Below are positions 16,504 to 24,695 of a stretch of 63,863 nt of DNA, piece by piece. The notes beneath the pieces are model-generated. The model worked only from the letters and a program-made list of their open reading frames with translations, did no database searches and was not told where the DNA came from. Every line of letters starts with the position of its first letter. The stretch's first letter is position 1. The translations under genes and the position numbers were made by a program. Source of the stretch: Izemoplasma sp964435595 (GTDB lineage Bacteria; Bacillota_I; Bacilli_A; Izemoplasmatales; Izemoplasmataceae). The stretch spans positions 1-63,863 of the forward strand of contig CAYSZV010000009.1 in NCBI GenBank assembly GCA_964435595.1. The letters are read 5' to 3'.

Positions 16504-17817
16504 ATGAATTTTGATAATTTATTTAAGAAAGCAAAAGCAGCTGGAATTGAAGATATTCAAGTAACATATTCAGCTGGCACAGAATTTGATTTAGAAGTAT
16601 TTAAAGGTGAAATTGAAAAATATCAAATCGCTGATACTGCAGGCTTAAGTGTAAAAGGTATTTATAAAGGTAAAATGGGAACAGTACGTACAGAAGTTAT
16701 TAATGAAGAATCATTTGATTTCATAATTGACAGTATTGTACAATCAGCAAATGCGATTGATTCAAAAGACGAAGTGTTTATTTATGAAGGTGATGATGAG
16801 TACCCTGAAGTAGAAGGATTGTTTGATCCATCTTTAGCTGAAGTACCGGCAGCCCGAAAAATTGAAGATACAAAAAAACTAGAAAAATTGGTAATGGCAA
16901 GTGATAAAAGAGTAAGAATGGCTCAATCATATTATGGTGAAGGTACTACAAATATGGTTATGGAAAATTCAAAAGGGTTGAAGTTAAGTAAAAAAGTAAA
17001 TAGCGGATACTTTTATACTCAAGTAATTGCAAGTGATGGAGAAGATCAAAGAACTGGATTTGAGTTTGTATTCTCAAATGACTATAACGATTTTGACTTA
17101 GAAGCATTGGCTACAAAAGCTGCAAACAAAGCAACAGCTATGTTGGGAGCGAAGCCGTGTGAATCAGGAAATTATGAAATCTTATTAACAAATCAAGCAT
17201 CAGCTTCTTTATTGAATCCATATTTAAGTATGTTTAGCGCAGAAGCTGTTCAAAGAGGTGTTTCTTTGTTAAAAGATAAAGTAGGAGAACAAATTGGGAG
17301 TGAATTAATCACAATTGTTGATGATCCATTCAAAGCAAAATCTCCTAGATCTGGTGCGTTCGACAGCGAAGGTGTGGCAACACAACGAAAAGAAATGGTA
17401 AAAGCTGGAAAACTAACTGGATATTTACATAACTTAAAAACTGCGAAAAAAGCAGGAACAAAATCAACAGGTAATGCAAGCGGATCGGGTGTTGGACCAA
17501 CAAACTTCTATATTGAATCAGGTGATATGAAATATGATGAAGCGGTAGCATCGATGAAAAAAGGACTTATTATTACTGATTTGGCAGGTACACATGCTGG
17601 AGCAAATGCGATTTCAGGTGCATTTAGTCTTCAAGCTTCTGGATATTTGGTTGAAGATGGTAAAGTGGTAAGACCTGTTGCCTTAATTACTGTGGCTGGT
17701 AACTATTTAGATTTATTAAAAGATGTTGTAGGTGTATGTGATGATTTACATTTTAATTATGCATATATAGGAAGTCCATCTTTGAAAATTAAAAACTTAG
17801 TAGTAGCTGGAAAATAG
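16504..17817 (+). CDS. tldE: TldE/PmbA, partner of TldD
   Basis: 437 aa from ATG 16504, after AAAGGGGG. It shares the TldD fold (FEVFKGEIEKY-type start; GNASGSGVGPTNFYIESG; SGAFSLQASGYLVEDG) but lacks the HExxxH zinc motif, as expected for the non-catalytic subunit. It is adjacent to tldD and ends at a strong terminator. Confidence 0.92.
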   Translation: MNFDNLFKKAKAAGIEDIQVTYSAGTEFDLEVFKGEIEKYQIADTAGLSVKGIYKGKMGTVRTEVINEESFDFIIDSIVQSANAIDSKDEVFIYEGDDEYPEVEGLFDPSLAEVPAARKIEDTKKLEKLVMASDKRVRMAQSYYGEGTTNMVMENSKGLKLSKKVNSGYFYTQVIASDGEDQRTGFEFVFSNDYNDFDLEALATKAANKATAMLGAKPCESGNYEILLTNQASASLLNPYLSMFSAEAVQRGVSLLKDKVGEQIGSELITIVDDPFKAKSPRSGAFDSEGVATQRKEMVKAGKLTGYLHNLKTAKKAGTKSTGNASGSGVGPTNFYIESGDMKYDEAVASMKKGLIITDLAGTHAGANAISGAFSLQASGYLVEDGKVVRPVALITVAGNYLDLLKDVVGVCDDLHFNYAYIGSPSLKIKNLVVAGK

Positions 17818-17842
17818 CAATTTAAAGTTGATAATTATAAGA

Positions 17843-17876
17843 AAATACATTTGGTAGAAATACCAAATGTATTTTT
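17843..17876 (+). terminator. Intrinsic terminator after tldE
   Basis: A 14-bp perfect stem (17843-17856 with 17861-17874) with a GAAA loop and T run. Confidence 0.93.
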
Positions 17877-17964
17877 TGTTTTTTTAAATATTATAGTAGA
17901 CAAATATGTCATTATAATGGATGTAATTTGTGCTATAATAATAAATGTGAAAGGAAGTGAGATA

Positions 17965-18636
17965 ATGATTTTAGTGTTTGACGGTAATATGGAAACATTT
18001 TATTACGTTATTGCCTTAGGATTTACCGCTTTTTTTGCTTTACAAAGCATTTTAGCTATTATTGGTAATGTTATTAACAACGGTAGTGATTTTGAAGAAG
18101 ATTTTGATGTGGACGAAGACTTTGATATAGATGTAGATGAAGACGTAGATATAGATATTGATGAGGATATAGATGTAGATGAAGACATGAATGTTGATCT
18201 CTATAACGTTAGAGGTTCATTTCACTTGGTTACATTTAGAACAATAATTGGATTCTTTATGTTATTTGGATGGACTGGATTCTTATATACCAGAGCAGGG
18301 GTTACACCGGTACTTGTATTTATATACGCAGTCATTGCTGGACTTATAATGATGTTCTTAATCGCATTGAGTATATTCTTATTAATGAGATTAGAATCAG
18401 ATGGAACAATGAGATTTTCTGATTCAATTGGTAAGACTGGATCGGTTTATTTAAAAATACCTATGGCAGGACAAGGTACTGGGAAAGTACAAATAATCGT
18501 AGGTGGTTCTCTGAGAACGTTAGATGCAGTTGCCTATGATACCGAAATAGAGACTGGTAAAAAAGTGAAAGTGATTGAAGTAAAAAATAACTTACTAGTA
18601 GTCGAAGAAATGAAAGAAGAAAGTAAAGAAAACTAA
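17965..18636 (+). CDS. NfeD-like membrane protein with an acidic Asp-repeat loop
   Basis: 223 aa from ATG 17965 behind AAAGGAAGTGAG; longer starts would begin inside the upstream terminator. One helix (about 12-37) precedes an extremely acidic stretch (about 42-78; units of DIDVDED), then two to three helices (about 88-140), and a C-terminal OB-fold-like domain (about 150-215; GKTGSVYLKIPMAGQG to GKKVKVIEVKNNLLVVEEM) typical of NfeD/YuaF proteins. The flotillin gene follows, as in the Bacillus yuaF-floT operon, so it probably works in membrane microdomain organisation. Confidence 0.75.
   Translation: MILVFDGNMETFYYVIALGFTAFFALQSILAIIGNVINNGSDFEEDFDVDEDFDIDVDEDVDIDIDEDIDVDEDMNVDLYNVRGSFHLVTFRTIIGFFMLFGWTGFLYTRAGVTPVLVFIYAVIAGLIMMFLIALSIFLLMRLESDGTMRFSDSIGKTGSVYLKIPMAGQGTGKVQIIVGGSLRTLDAVAYDTEIETGKKVKVIEVKNNLLVVEEMKEESKEN
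18124..18186 (+). repeat. 21-bp perfect direct repeat coding the Asp-rich loop
   Basis: The 21-mer GATATAGATGTAGATGAAGAC occurs at 18124-18144 and again at 18166-18186, exactly 42 bp apart and in frame. Degenerate copies lie between them. It can expand or contract by slippage. Confidence 0.85.
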
Positions 18637-18701
18637 TAGATGGTTATAGTACACGTCGTGTGTTAACAATATAAAAACTATAAAAAGGGAGGAAACAAAA
18701 A

Positions 18702-20102
18702 ATGGTTTTAGAAATTATTATTATTATCGTTGTAGCTGTTCTTGTTTTGGGGGTAGCAGTCTATCTTTCAAGATTTAGAAAATGCCCATCTGACAAGATT
18801 TTAGTTATTTACGGACGAGTAGGTAAAGAAGTCGCAGGAGATACAAAAGCTGCAAAAACAATTCATGGTGGAGCGAAATTTATTTGGCCTGTAATCCAAG
18901 ATTACAAGTACATGGATTTAACACCTATGAGCATTGAAGTAAATTTAACAAATGCGTTATCAAAACAAAACATCCGTGTTGATGTACCTTCAAGGTTCAC
19001 TGTAGCAATCTCAACTGAGCCTGAAATTATGACAAATGCAGCAGAAAGATTATTGGGATTGAGCCACGACAGCATTATAGAATTAGCAAGAGATATCTTG
19101 TTTGGACAATTGCGTTTGGTAATTGCAACAATGGATATTGAGGAAATCAATAGTGATCGTGACAAATTCTTAGCAAATGTATCAAAAAACGTTGAACAAG
19201 AATTAAGTAAAATTGGATTAAAATTAATTAACGTTAACGTTACGGATATCCGTGATGAATCAGCTTATATCGAAGCATTGGGGAAAGAAGCTGCAGCAAA
19301 AGCAATCAATGATGCACGTCGTACTGTAGCCGAACAAAACCGTGATGGTGCAATCGGGGAAGCTAACGCACAACGCGATGAACGTATTAACGTATCTAAA
19401 GCAAACTCTAACGCTGTTACAGGTGAGAACTTAGCAAAGGTTACAATTGCTGACTCTGATGCGTTACGTCGTGAAAAAGAAGCGGAAGCTTTACGTAGAG
19501 CAACTGCTGCTGAAAAAGTACAAGCTGCAAATGCATTAAGAGATGCATATGAAGCGGAAAAACTTGCTGAGATGGAACGTGGAGAAAAAAATCGTGCAAC
19601 AAGAAAAGCAGATGAATTGGTAAAAGCAGAAATCGAAAAAGAGAAAGCAGTGATTGATGCTGAAGCACAAGCTGAAAAAGTTAGATTAGAAGCAAAAGGT
19701 CAAGCAGATGCTATTTTCTTTAAAATGAAAGCACAAGCAGATGGTATCAATGAAGTGTTATCAAAACAAGCTGACGGGTTTGCGAAATTAGTTAAATCAG
19801 CTGGTGGAGATACAGATAAAGCAATTAGTTTAATGATTGCTGATAAATTACAAGATATCGTAGCATCACAAGTTGAAGCTATCAAAGGAATCAACATTGA
19901 TAAAGTTACTGTATGGGACACTGGATCAAGTGATGGTGGAACACCTACTACTGCTAACTTCTTAAGTGGTATGTTGAAATCACTACCTCCATTAGAAAAT
20001 GTATTTGAAATGGCTGGAATGAATTTACCAAGTATATTACAAGGTAAAGACAAAGAAGTACAAGAAGTGAAAGAAGTACCCGCACCTAAAAAAGCAAAAT
20101 AG
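18702..20102 (+). CDS. floT: Flotillin
   Basis: 466 aa. An N-terminal membrane hairpin (about 3-22) precedes the SPFH/PHB domain (about 30-200; CPSDKILVIYGRVG, GGAKFIWPVIQDYKYMDL). A long Ala/Glu-rich coiled coil (about 205-350; repeats of EAEALRRATAAEK type) follows, then a C-terminal oligomerisation segment. Flotillins scaffold ordered membrane domains. The upstream NfeD-like gene is the usual partner. Ribosome binding site GGGAGG. Confidence 0.93.
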   Translation: MVLEIIIIIVVAVLVLGVAVYLSRFRKCPSDKILVIYGRVGKEVAGDTKAAKTIHGGAKFIWPVIQDYKYMDLTPMSIEVNLTNALSKQNIRVDVPSRFTVAISTEPEIMTNAAERLLGLSHDSIIELARDILFGQLRLVIATMDIEEINSDRDKFLANVSKNVEQELSKIGLKLINVNVTDIRDESAYIEALGKEAAAKAINDARRTVAEQNRDGAIGEANAQRDERINVSKANSNAVTGENLAKVTIADSDALRREKEAEALRRATAAEKVQAANALRDAYEAEKLAEMERGEKNRATRKADELVKAEIEKEKAVIDAEAQAEKVRLEAKGQADAIFFKMKAQADGINEVLSKQADGFAKLVKSAGGDTDKAISLMIADKLQDIVASQVEAIKGINIDKVTVWDTGSSDGGTPTTANFLSGMLKSLPPLENVFEMAGMNLPSILQGKDKEVQEVKEVPAPKKAK

Positions 20103-20108
20103 TCAAAT

Positions 20109-20133
20109 AAAAAAGACCCTAGGGTCTTTTTTT
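20109..20133. terminator. Bidirectional terminator between floT and the ZIP transporter gene
   Basis: A near-perfect palindrome AAAAGACCC-TA-GGGTCTTTT has A and T runs on both sides and so serves both convergent genes. Confidence 0.88.
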
Positions 20134-20136
20134 CAT

Positions 20137-20946
20137 TTACACAAATAGTACTAAACTAGCCGCCATTACGATCATTCCGGCAATTAATCCACCGATTGCG
20201 ATATGGTGCTTACCATATTTCTCAGCAGTTGGTAACAATTCATCTAAAGAGATGTAAACCATAATACCAGCAACACTTGCAAATATAATTCCAAATAAGG
20301 CATCACTTAAAAATTGTCGCAACAAGAAGTATCCAATAATCGCACCTACAGGTTCAGACAATCCACTTAAGAATGAATACATAAATGCTTTCTTTTTATC
20401 TCCTGTACTAAAATAAATAGGAACACTTACAGCAATCCCTTCAGGGATATTATGAATTGCAATAGCAACAGCAATTGCAATACCAAGAGTTGGGTCTTGA
20501 ATAGCACCCATAAAGGTTGCAAGACCTTCAGGAAAGTTGTGAATTGCAATAGCTAGTGCGCTAAACATTCCCATTCTCATTAAGCTTTTACGTTTTGCTT
20601 CTTCATTATCTAGATCTTCTACATCACGAATTTCATGTGGATTTTCTTCTTCTGGTACGAATTTATCAATCAATGCGATTAATCCTACTCCTGCGAAAAA
20701 AGAGATGGTAGTAACAAGATATCCTAGTTTAGGATCTCCATAATACGCCTCAAGAGAGACTCTTGCTTTTACGAATATCTCTACGAGAGAAACATAAATC
20801 ATAACCCCAGCACTAAATCCTAGAGCACCACTTAAAAATGACTCGTTTGTTTTCTTGGTAAAAAATGCCAAGGCACTTCCGATACCTGTTGATAAACCTG
20901 CAAATAGAGTTAACCCAAGTGCAAATAAAACAGTTCCTGTATCCAT
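20137..20946 (-). CDS. zupT: ZIP-family divalent metal transporter (ZupT-like)
   Basis: 269 aa from ATG 20946, after GAGGGTGA. Eight helices are predicted. Helix 4 and helix 5 carry the ZIP metal-site motifs AIHNFPEGLATF and AIHNIPEGIAVS, and the loop between helices 3 and 4 is acidic (EEENPHEIRDVEDLDNEEAKR). It imports Zn or related divalent cations. It is transcribed alone, divergently from fba. Confidence 0.92.
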   Translation of the reverse strand: MDTGTVLFALGLTLFAGLSTGIGSALAFFTKKTNESFLSGALGFSAGVMIYVSLVEIFVKARVSLEAYYGDPKLGYLVTTISFFAGVGLIALIDKFVPEEENPHEIRDVEDLDNEEAKRKSLMRMGMFSALAIAIHNFPEGLATFMGAIQDPTLGIAIAVAIAIHNIPEGIAVSVPIYFSTGDKKKAFMYSFLSGLSEPVGAIIGYFLLRQFLSDALFGIIFASVAGIMVYISLDELLPTAEKYGKHHIAIGGLIAGMIVMAASLVLFV

Positions 20947-21043
20947 TTTTTCACCCTCTTTCTTGAATATTTTATCATTTATCAATATAAAAATCATCAC
21001 AATGATAAATTATTAGGTGAAAACATTTTTAGTGTCTGATTAG

Positions 21044-21072
21044 TTTACTTTATTATCCTTTTCAAGTATAAT
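21044..21072 (+). promoter_or_regulatory. fba promoter
   Basis: TTTACT (21044-21049), a 17-bp spacer and TATAAT (21067-21072) lie 39 bases before the fba start codon. Confidence 0.7.
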
Positions 21073-21111
21073 GAGACTGATAAAAATAATAACCCTTAGG
21101 AGGAATTAATT

Positions 21112-21978
21112 ATGGGACTAGTATCTGCAAAAGATATGTTAATTAAAGCAAGAAAAGAAGGATACGCTGTAGGACAATTCAATATTAACAACTTAGAATG
21201 GACAAAAGCTATATTAATGGCATCTGAAAAAGCTCAATCACCTGTTATTTTAGGTGTTAGTGAAGGTGCTGCAAAATACATGACAGGATTCGATACTGTA
21301 GTGGGTATGGTTGAAGGTATGATGAAAAACTTAAACATCACTGTACCGGTTGCTTTACACTTAGATCATGGTAGTTTTGATGGGGCAAAAGCTTGTATCG
21401 AAGCTGGATTTAGTAGTGTAATGTTTGATGGTTCTCACTTTGATATTGAAGAAAACGTGAAACTAACAACTGAAATCATTGCTTATGCAACTGAAAGAGG
21501 AATTAGTGTTGAAGCAGAAGTTGGAAGCATCGGTGGAGAAGAAGACGGTGTTGTAGGACAAGGTGAAGTTGCTGATGTTAAAGAATGTAAAATGATTGCA
21601 GACTTAGGTGTAACAATGTTAGCTGCAGGAATTGGAAACATTCATGGAAAATATCCAGCAAATTGGACTGGGTTACGTTTGGATGTATTAGGTGAAATTC
21701 AAGACGCAACAGGACAAATGCCATTGGTTCTACATGGTGGAACTGGAATCCCTACTGAAATGGTTCAAGAAGCTATCTCGTTAGGTGTTTCTAAAATTAA
21801 TGTAAATACTGAATTACAATTGGTATTTGCTGAAGCAACAAGAAAATATGTTGAAGCTGGAAAAGATTTACAAGGAAAAGGTTTTGATCCTCGTAAGTTA
21901 CTTAAACCAGGATTTGATGCAGTAGTTGCTGCTGTAACAGAAAAAATGGATATTTTCGGATCTACAAACAAAGCGTAA
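21112..21978 (+). CDS. fba: Class II fructose-bisphosphate aldolase
   Basis: 288 aa. Zinc ligands and catalytic residues of the class II family are visible: ALHLDHG, EAEVGSIGGEEDGV, GIGNIHGKYP and VLHGGTGIP. It cleaves fructose-1,6-bisphosphate in glycolysis. Strong ribosome binding site AGGAGG. A small unknown gene follows after 16 bases and may be co-transcribed. Confidence 0.96.
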   Translation: MGLVSAKDMLIKARKEGYAVGQFNINNLEWTKAILMASEKAQSPVILGVSEGAAKYMTGFDTVVGMVEGMMKNLNITVPVALHLDHGSFDGAKACIEAGFSSVMFDGSHFDIEENVKLTTEIIAYATERGISVEAEVGSIGGEEDGVVGQGEVADVKECKMIADLGVTMLAAGIGNIHGKYPANWTGLRLDVLGEIQDATGQMPLVLHGGTGIPTEMVQEAISLGVSKINVNTELQLVFAEATRKYVEAGKDLQGKGFDPRKLLKPGFDAVVAAVTEKMDIFGSTNKA

Positions 21979-21994
21979 CGAAGGAGAGCTTCTC

Positions 21995-22579
21995 TTGGAT
22001 AATTTGATTTATAAAGATTATGCCGCTTGGAAATTAGAAAATCAAGAGATATTAGAACAATTTAATAGAAATAATAATGCAATATATGACCGTTTAGAGC
22101 CTGTTTACGCTGTACTAAATCACATTTATGATATGGTAGTTAATGATGAAGAGTTAGATGAAGATTTTGAGTTAATCTTCCATTCTGGATTTGATTACTT
22201 AAGTATGCAATTTGAGGTTATAAAAATATATTATGAGACATTATTTCAAAAAAATTGTGATGATTTTATTGAATACAGTGATTTGCTACTATATTTGATT
22301 TATATATCAGATGTAAAAGCTGATTTAGATTCTAATGATGTCGATAGTGACATCGATGCACTTAATAATCTGGAAATAACAATAGAAAACATGATTATGG
22401 AAAGAAACAATGATAAGATATATGCGACGAATCTCTTTAATAAGGTGTTTGAAGAGGTCTTCTCTTCAATCAATTATGAATACGTTAGTATTGTTGATAT
22501 CTTCTCAGAAATAGCTGTATCATTGGGTATTTTTCTATATGAAGATGAAGATTTTATCATCGGAACTGAAATAAAATAA
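21995..22579 (+). CDS. Unknown acidic helical protein
   Basis: 194 aa, starting at TTG 21995, eight bases after AAGGAG. No family recognised. The sequence is acidic and mostly amphipathic helix (LEPVYAVLNHIYDMVVNDEELDED; NNLEITIENMIMERNND), with no signal peptide or membrane segment, so it should be cytoplasmic. It follows fba with its own terminator after it. Codon use looks like the neighbours. Function unknown. Confidence 0.7.
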   Translation: MDNLIYKDYAAWKLENQEILEQFNRNNNAIYDRLEPVYAVLNHIYDMVVNDEELDEDFELIFHSGFDYLSMQFEVIKIYYETLFQKNCDDFIEYSDLLLYLIYISDVKADLDSNDVDSDIDALNNLEITIENMIMERNNDKIYATNLFNKVFEEVFSSINYEYVSIVDIFSEIAVSLGIFLYEDEDFIIGTEIK

Positions 22580-22608
22580 GCGAGTAATTATAATTACTTG
22601 CTTTTTTT
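22578..22608 (+). terminator. Intrinsic terminator after the unknown gene
   Basis: An 11-bp stem (22578-22588 with 22593-22603, one G-T pair) with a TATA loop and T run; it overlaps the stop codon. Confidence 0.88.
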
Positions 22609-22661
22609 AAGCAATTATTTTTTCTTTAGGGTATAATGATTTTGCTAGAGAGGTGAACAAC

Positions 22662-23219
22662 ATGGGACTTATTAGTGATATTAAAACAATTAAAGAAAAA
22701 GATCCTGCAGCAGGAAGTGCATTAAGTATTATTCTTACTTATAACGGGATGCATGCAGTTTGGGGATATAGAGTTTCACATGTTTTTTGGAAATTAAAAC
22801 TTAAGCTTATAGCTAAAATCATTTCATCATTCATTAGAGTATTTACTGGTGTAGAAATTCATCCAGGTGCTACGATTGGTAAAAATTTATTTATTGATCA
22901 TGGAAACGGTGTTGTAATTGGTGAAACAGCAGAAATAGGCAACAATGTTCTAATCTATCATCAAGTAACTCTTGGTGGAACAGGAAACGATACAAGTGAA
23001 AGAAGACACCCGTCTATCTGTGACAATGTAATGATCGCAGCTGGCGCAAAAATTTTAGGTGGTATTCATATTGGTACGAATGCTAAGGTAGGAGCAAACG
23101 CAGTGGTATTGAAAAACGTACCAGCAAACGCTACAGCAGTAGGTATGCCAGCAAGATTAATTTACAATGGTGATGTAACAGAAGAAAATTGTAGTTTAGC
23201 AAAAAAGGAAAGAAAATAA
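22662..23219 (+). CDS. cysE: Serine O-acetyltransferase
   Basis: 185 aa from ATG 22662 (AGAGAGGTG). A short helical N-terminus is followed by left-handed beta-helix hexapeptides (IHPGATIGKNLFIDHGNGVVIGETAEIG) and catalytic His residues in FIDHGNG and IYHQVTLGGTG. It makes O-acetylserine for cysteine synthesis. cysK lies convergently about 0.5 kb away. Confidence 0.93.
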   Translation: MGLISDIKTIKEKDPAAGSALSIILTYNGMHAVWGYRVSHVFWKLKLKLIAKIISSFIRVFTGVEIHPGATIGKNLFIDHGNGVVIGETAEIGNNVLIYHQVTLGGTGNDTSERRHPSICDNVMIAAGAKILGGIHIGTNAKVGANAVVLKNVPANATAVGMPARLIYNGDVTEENCSLAKKERK

Positions 23220-23234
23220 ATTTCTTTCCTTTTT
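23202..23234. terminator. Bidirectional terminator between cysE and the flavodoxin-like gene
   Basis: A 14-bp stem (23202-23215 with 23221-23234) starts inside the cysE 3' end and reaches the stop of the convergent gene. Confidence 0.85.
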
Positions 23235-23655
23235 AATTTACCTTGTTTCCATCAACGTACATAATTTCATTGAGAACGTTATTTGATGGGTCCAATATTC
23301 CTTTATACGAAGCAAAATATTTTGAGTAGCCACCTTTTGAAGTTCCTACAAGTATTACATCTTTTTCTTGAAAGGGTACAGTTTCTAAATATCTTCTCAT
23401 ATATTGGCAAACCCTACCTGCCCACACGGGACTAACGAGAGTAATGAGTTCATATTTAGAAAAATCAATATCATCTATTACATAATTGACATTTCTATTA
23501 CTAGTTGTTTTATATCCGTACATTAACATTTGCATAATTGTAGAATGGTAGATTTTACCTTTGGGCTTTAATTCGAAAAGATCTCCTTCTAGTGATTCTG
23601 CAACTTTCTTACTATTTCTATCTTTACTGATTGAAAAATATATTACTGCGTTCAC
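23233..23655 (-). CDS. Flavodoxin-fold protein
   Basis: 140 aa. The start MNAVIYFSISKDRNSKKVAESL resembles the FMN phosphate loop of flavodoxins, though less Thr/Ser-rich than classic ones. The middle has ELITLVSPVWAGRVCQYMRRYLE, the WAG-type loop and following helix of the family, and VILVGTSKGGY the third strand. It is probably a small FMN electron carrier or NADPH-dependent FMN reductase relative. It lies between cysE and cysK, 41 bases downstream-oriented of nothing else, so a link to sulfur metabolism is only positional. Confidence 0.6.
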   Translation of the reverse strand: MNAVIYFSISKDRNSKKVAESLEGDLFELKPKGKIYHSTIMQMLMYGYKTTSNRNVNYVIDDIDFSKYELITLVSPVWAGRVCQYMRRYLETVPFQEKDVILVGTSKGGYSKYFASYKGILDPSNNVLNEIMYVDGNKVN

Positions 23656-23696
23656 AAAATACCTCCTCTGATCTATTTATATTAGTATACCAGATA

Positions 23697-24608
23697 TTAT
23701 TCAGCAAACAAGTCTGTCGATAAATATCGTTCTCCATTGCTTGGAGATATGGTTAAAATAGTTGATCCTTTAGGTAATAAGGTAGAAAGTTTATGTGCTG
23801 CAATCACATTAGCTCCTGTTGAAATCCCAACAAATATACCAAGCTTTTTAGCTAACAGTCTTGCAGTATTGAATGCCTCATCATCTGTCACTTTAATAAT
23901 GTCATCAAAAATAGAGGTATCTAAGATGCTAGGAATGAATCCAGCTCCAATTCCTTGTATTTTATGTTTTCCAGGTGCTTCACCGGATAAAACGGCTGAA
24001 GTCATAGGCTCAACTGCTGTAATGTGAATGTGCTGCAAATGTTCCCTTAGAATCGTTCCTACGCCAGTAATTGTACCACCTGTACCCACAGCGGCAACAA
24101 AGTGTGTAATGTGTGGCAAATCTCTAAGAATCTCCAAGGCGGTGTTTTTCATGTGTGCTCTTGGATTGTTGATGTTATCAAATTGCATTGGCATGAAATA
24201 CCCTTTTTCTTTGACTAACTCTTCAGCTACCCTAATCGATTCTTTCATTCCTTTTGCAGCTTCAGTTAAAATTAATTCAGCCCCATAGCCTTTCAAAATC
24301 TTTCTTCTTTCAATGCTAAGACTATCAGGCATTACTAAAACAGCTTTATATCCTTTTGCAGCTGCAACCATTGCAATACCGATACCTGTGTTACCACTGG
24401 TTGGTTCGATAAGAGTATCGCCAGTTTGTAATAGTCCTGCTTTTTCTGCTTCTTCAATCATGTTGATAGCGATACGATCCTTAACGCTTCCACCAGGATT
24501 AAACCATTCGAGTTTCAAATAGATATCAGATTGAATGTCGTCGAATAATTCGTTTATTTTTATAATTGGAGTATTCCCTATTAATTCATATATTTTATTG
24601 TAAACCAT
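23697..24608 (-). CDS. cysK: Cysteine synthase (O-acetylserine sulfhydrylase)
   Basis: 303 aa from ATG 24608, six bases after GAGGTG. Fold-type II PLP enzyme: the Schiff-base Lys is in NPGGSVKDRIA, the substrate loop is EPTSGNTGIGIA, the phosphate loop is GTGGTITG and the pyridine-nitrogen Ser lies in ISPSNGERYLST. It converts O-acetylserine and sulfide to cysteine and so completes the pathway started by CysE. Confidence 0.94.
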   Translation of the reverse strand: MVYNKIYELIGNTPIIKINELFDDIQSDIYLKLEWFNPGGSVKDRIAINMIEEAEKAGLLQTGDTLIEPTSGNTGIGIAMVAAAKGYKAVLVMPDSLSIERRKILKGYGAELILTEAAKGMKESIRVAEELVKEKGYFMPMQFDNINNPRAHMKNTALEILRDLPHITHFVAAVGTGGTITGVGTILREHLQHIHITAVEPMTSAVLSGEAPGKHKIQGIGAGFIPSILDTSIFDDIIKVTDDEAFNTARLLAKKLGIFVGISTGANVIAAHKLSTLLPKGSTILTISPSNGERYLSTDLFAE

Positions 24609-24670
24609 ATTAATCACCTCTGTTATATCATTATAGTATTGCTTTATAAAATAAACTAATAATATACAAT

Positions 24671-24695
24671 AAAAAAGAGCTGAATTTCAGCTCTT
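24671..24695 (-). terminator. Intrinsic terminator after lysS
   Basis: A 9-bp stem (24675-24683 with 24687-24695) reads into a U run on the minus strand; it overlaps the lysS stop. Confidence 0.88.

Noticed and set aside
18003..18188. A Ser-rich minus-strand frame opposite the Asp-rich repeat
   Set aside because: Antisense of the GAT/GTA repeats gives ATC/TAC-type codons; no protein-like composition.
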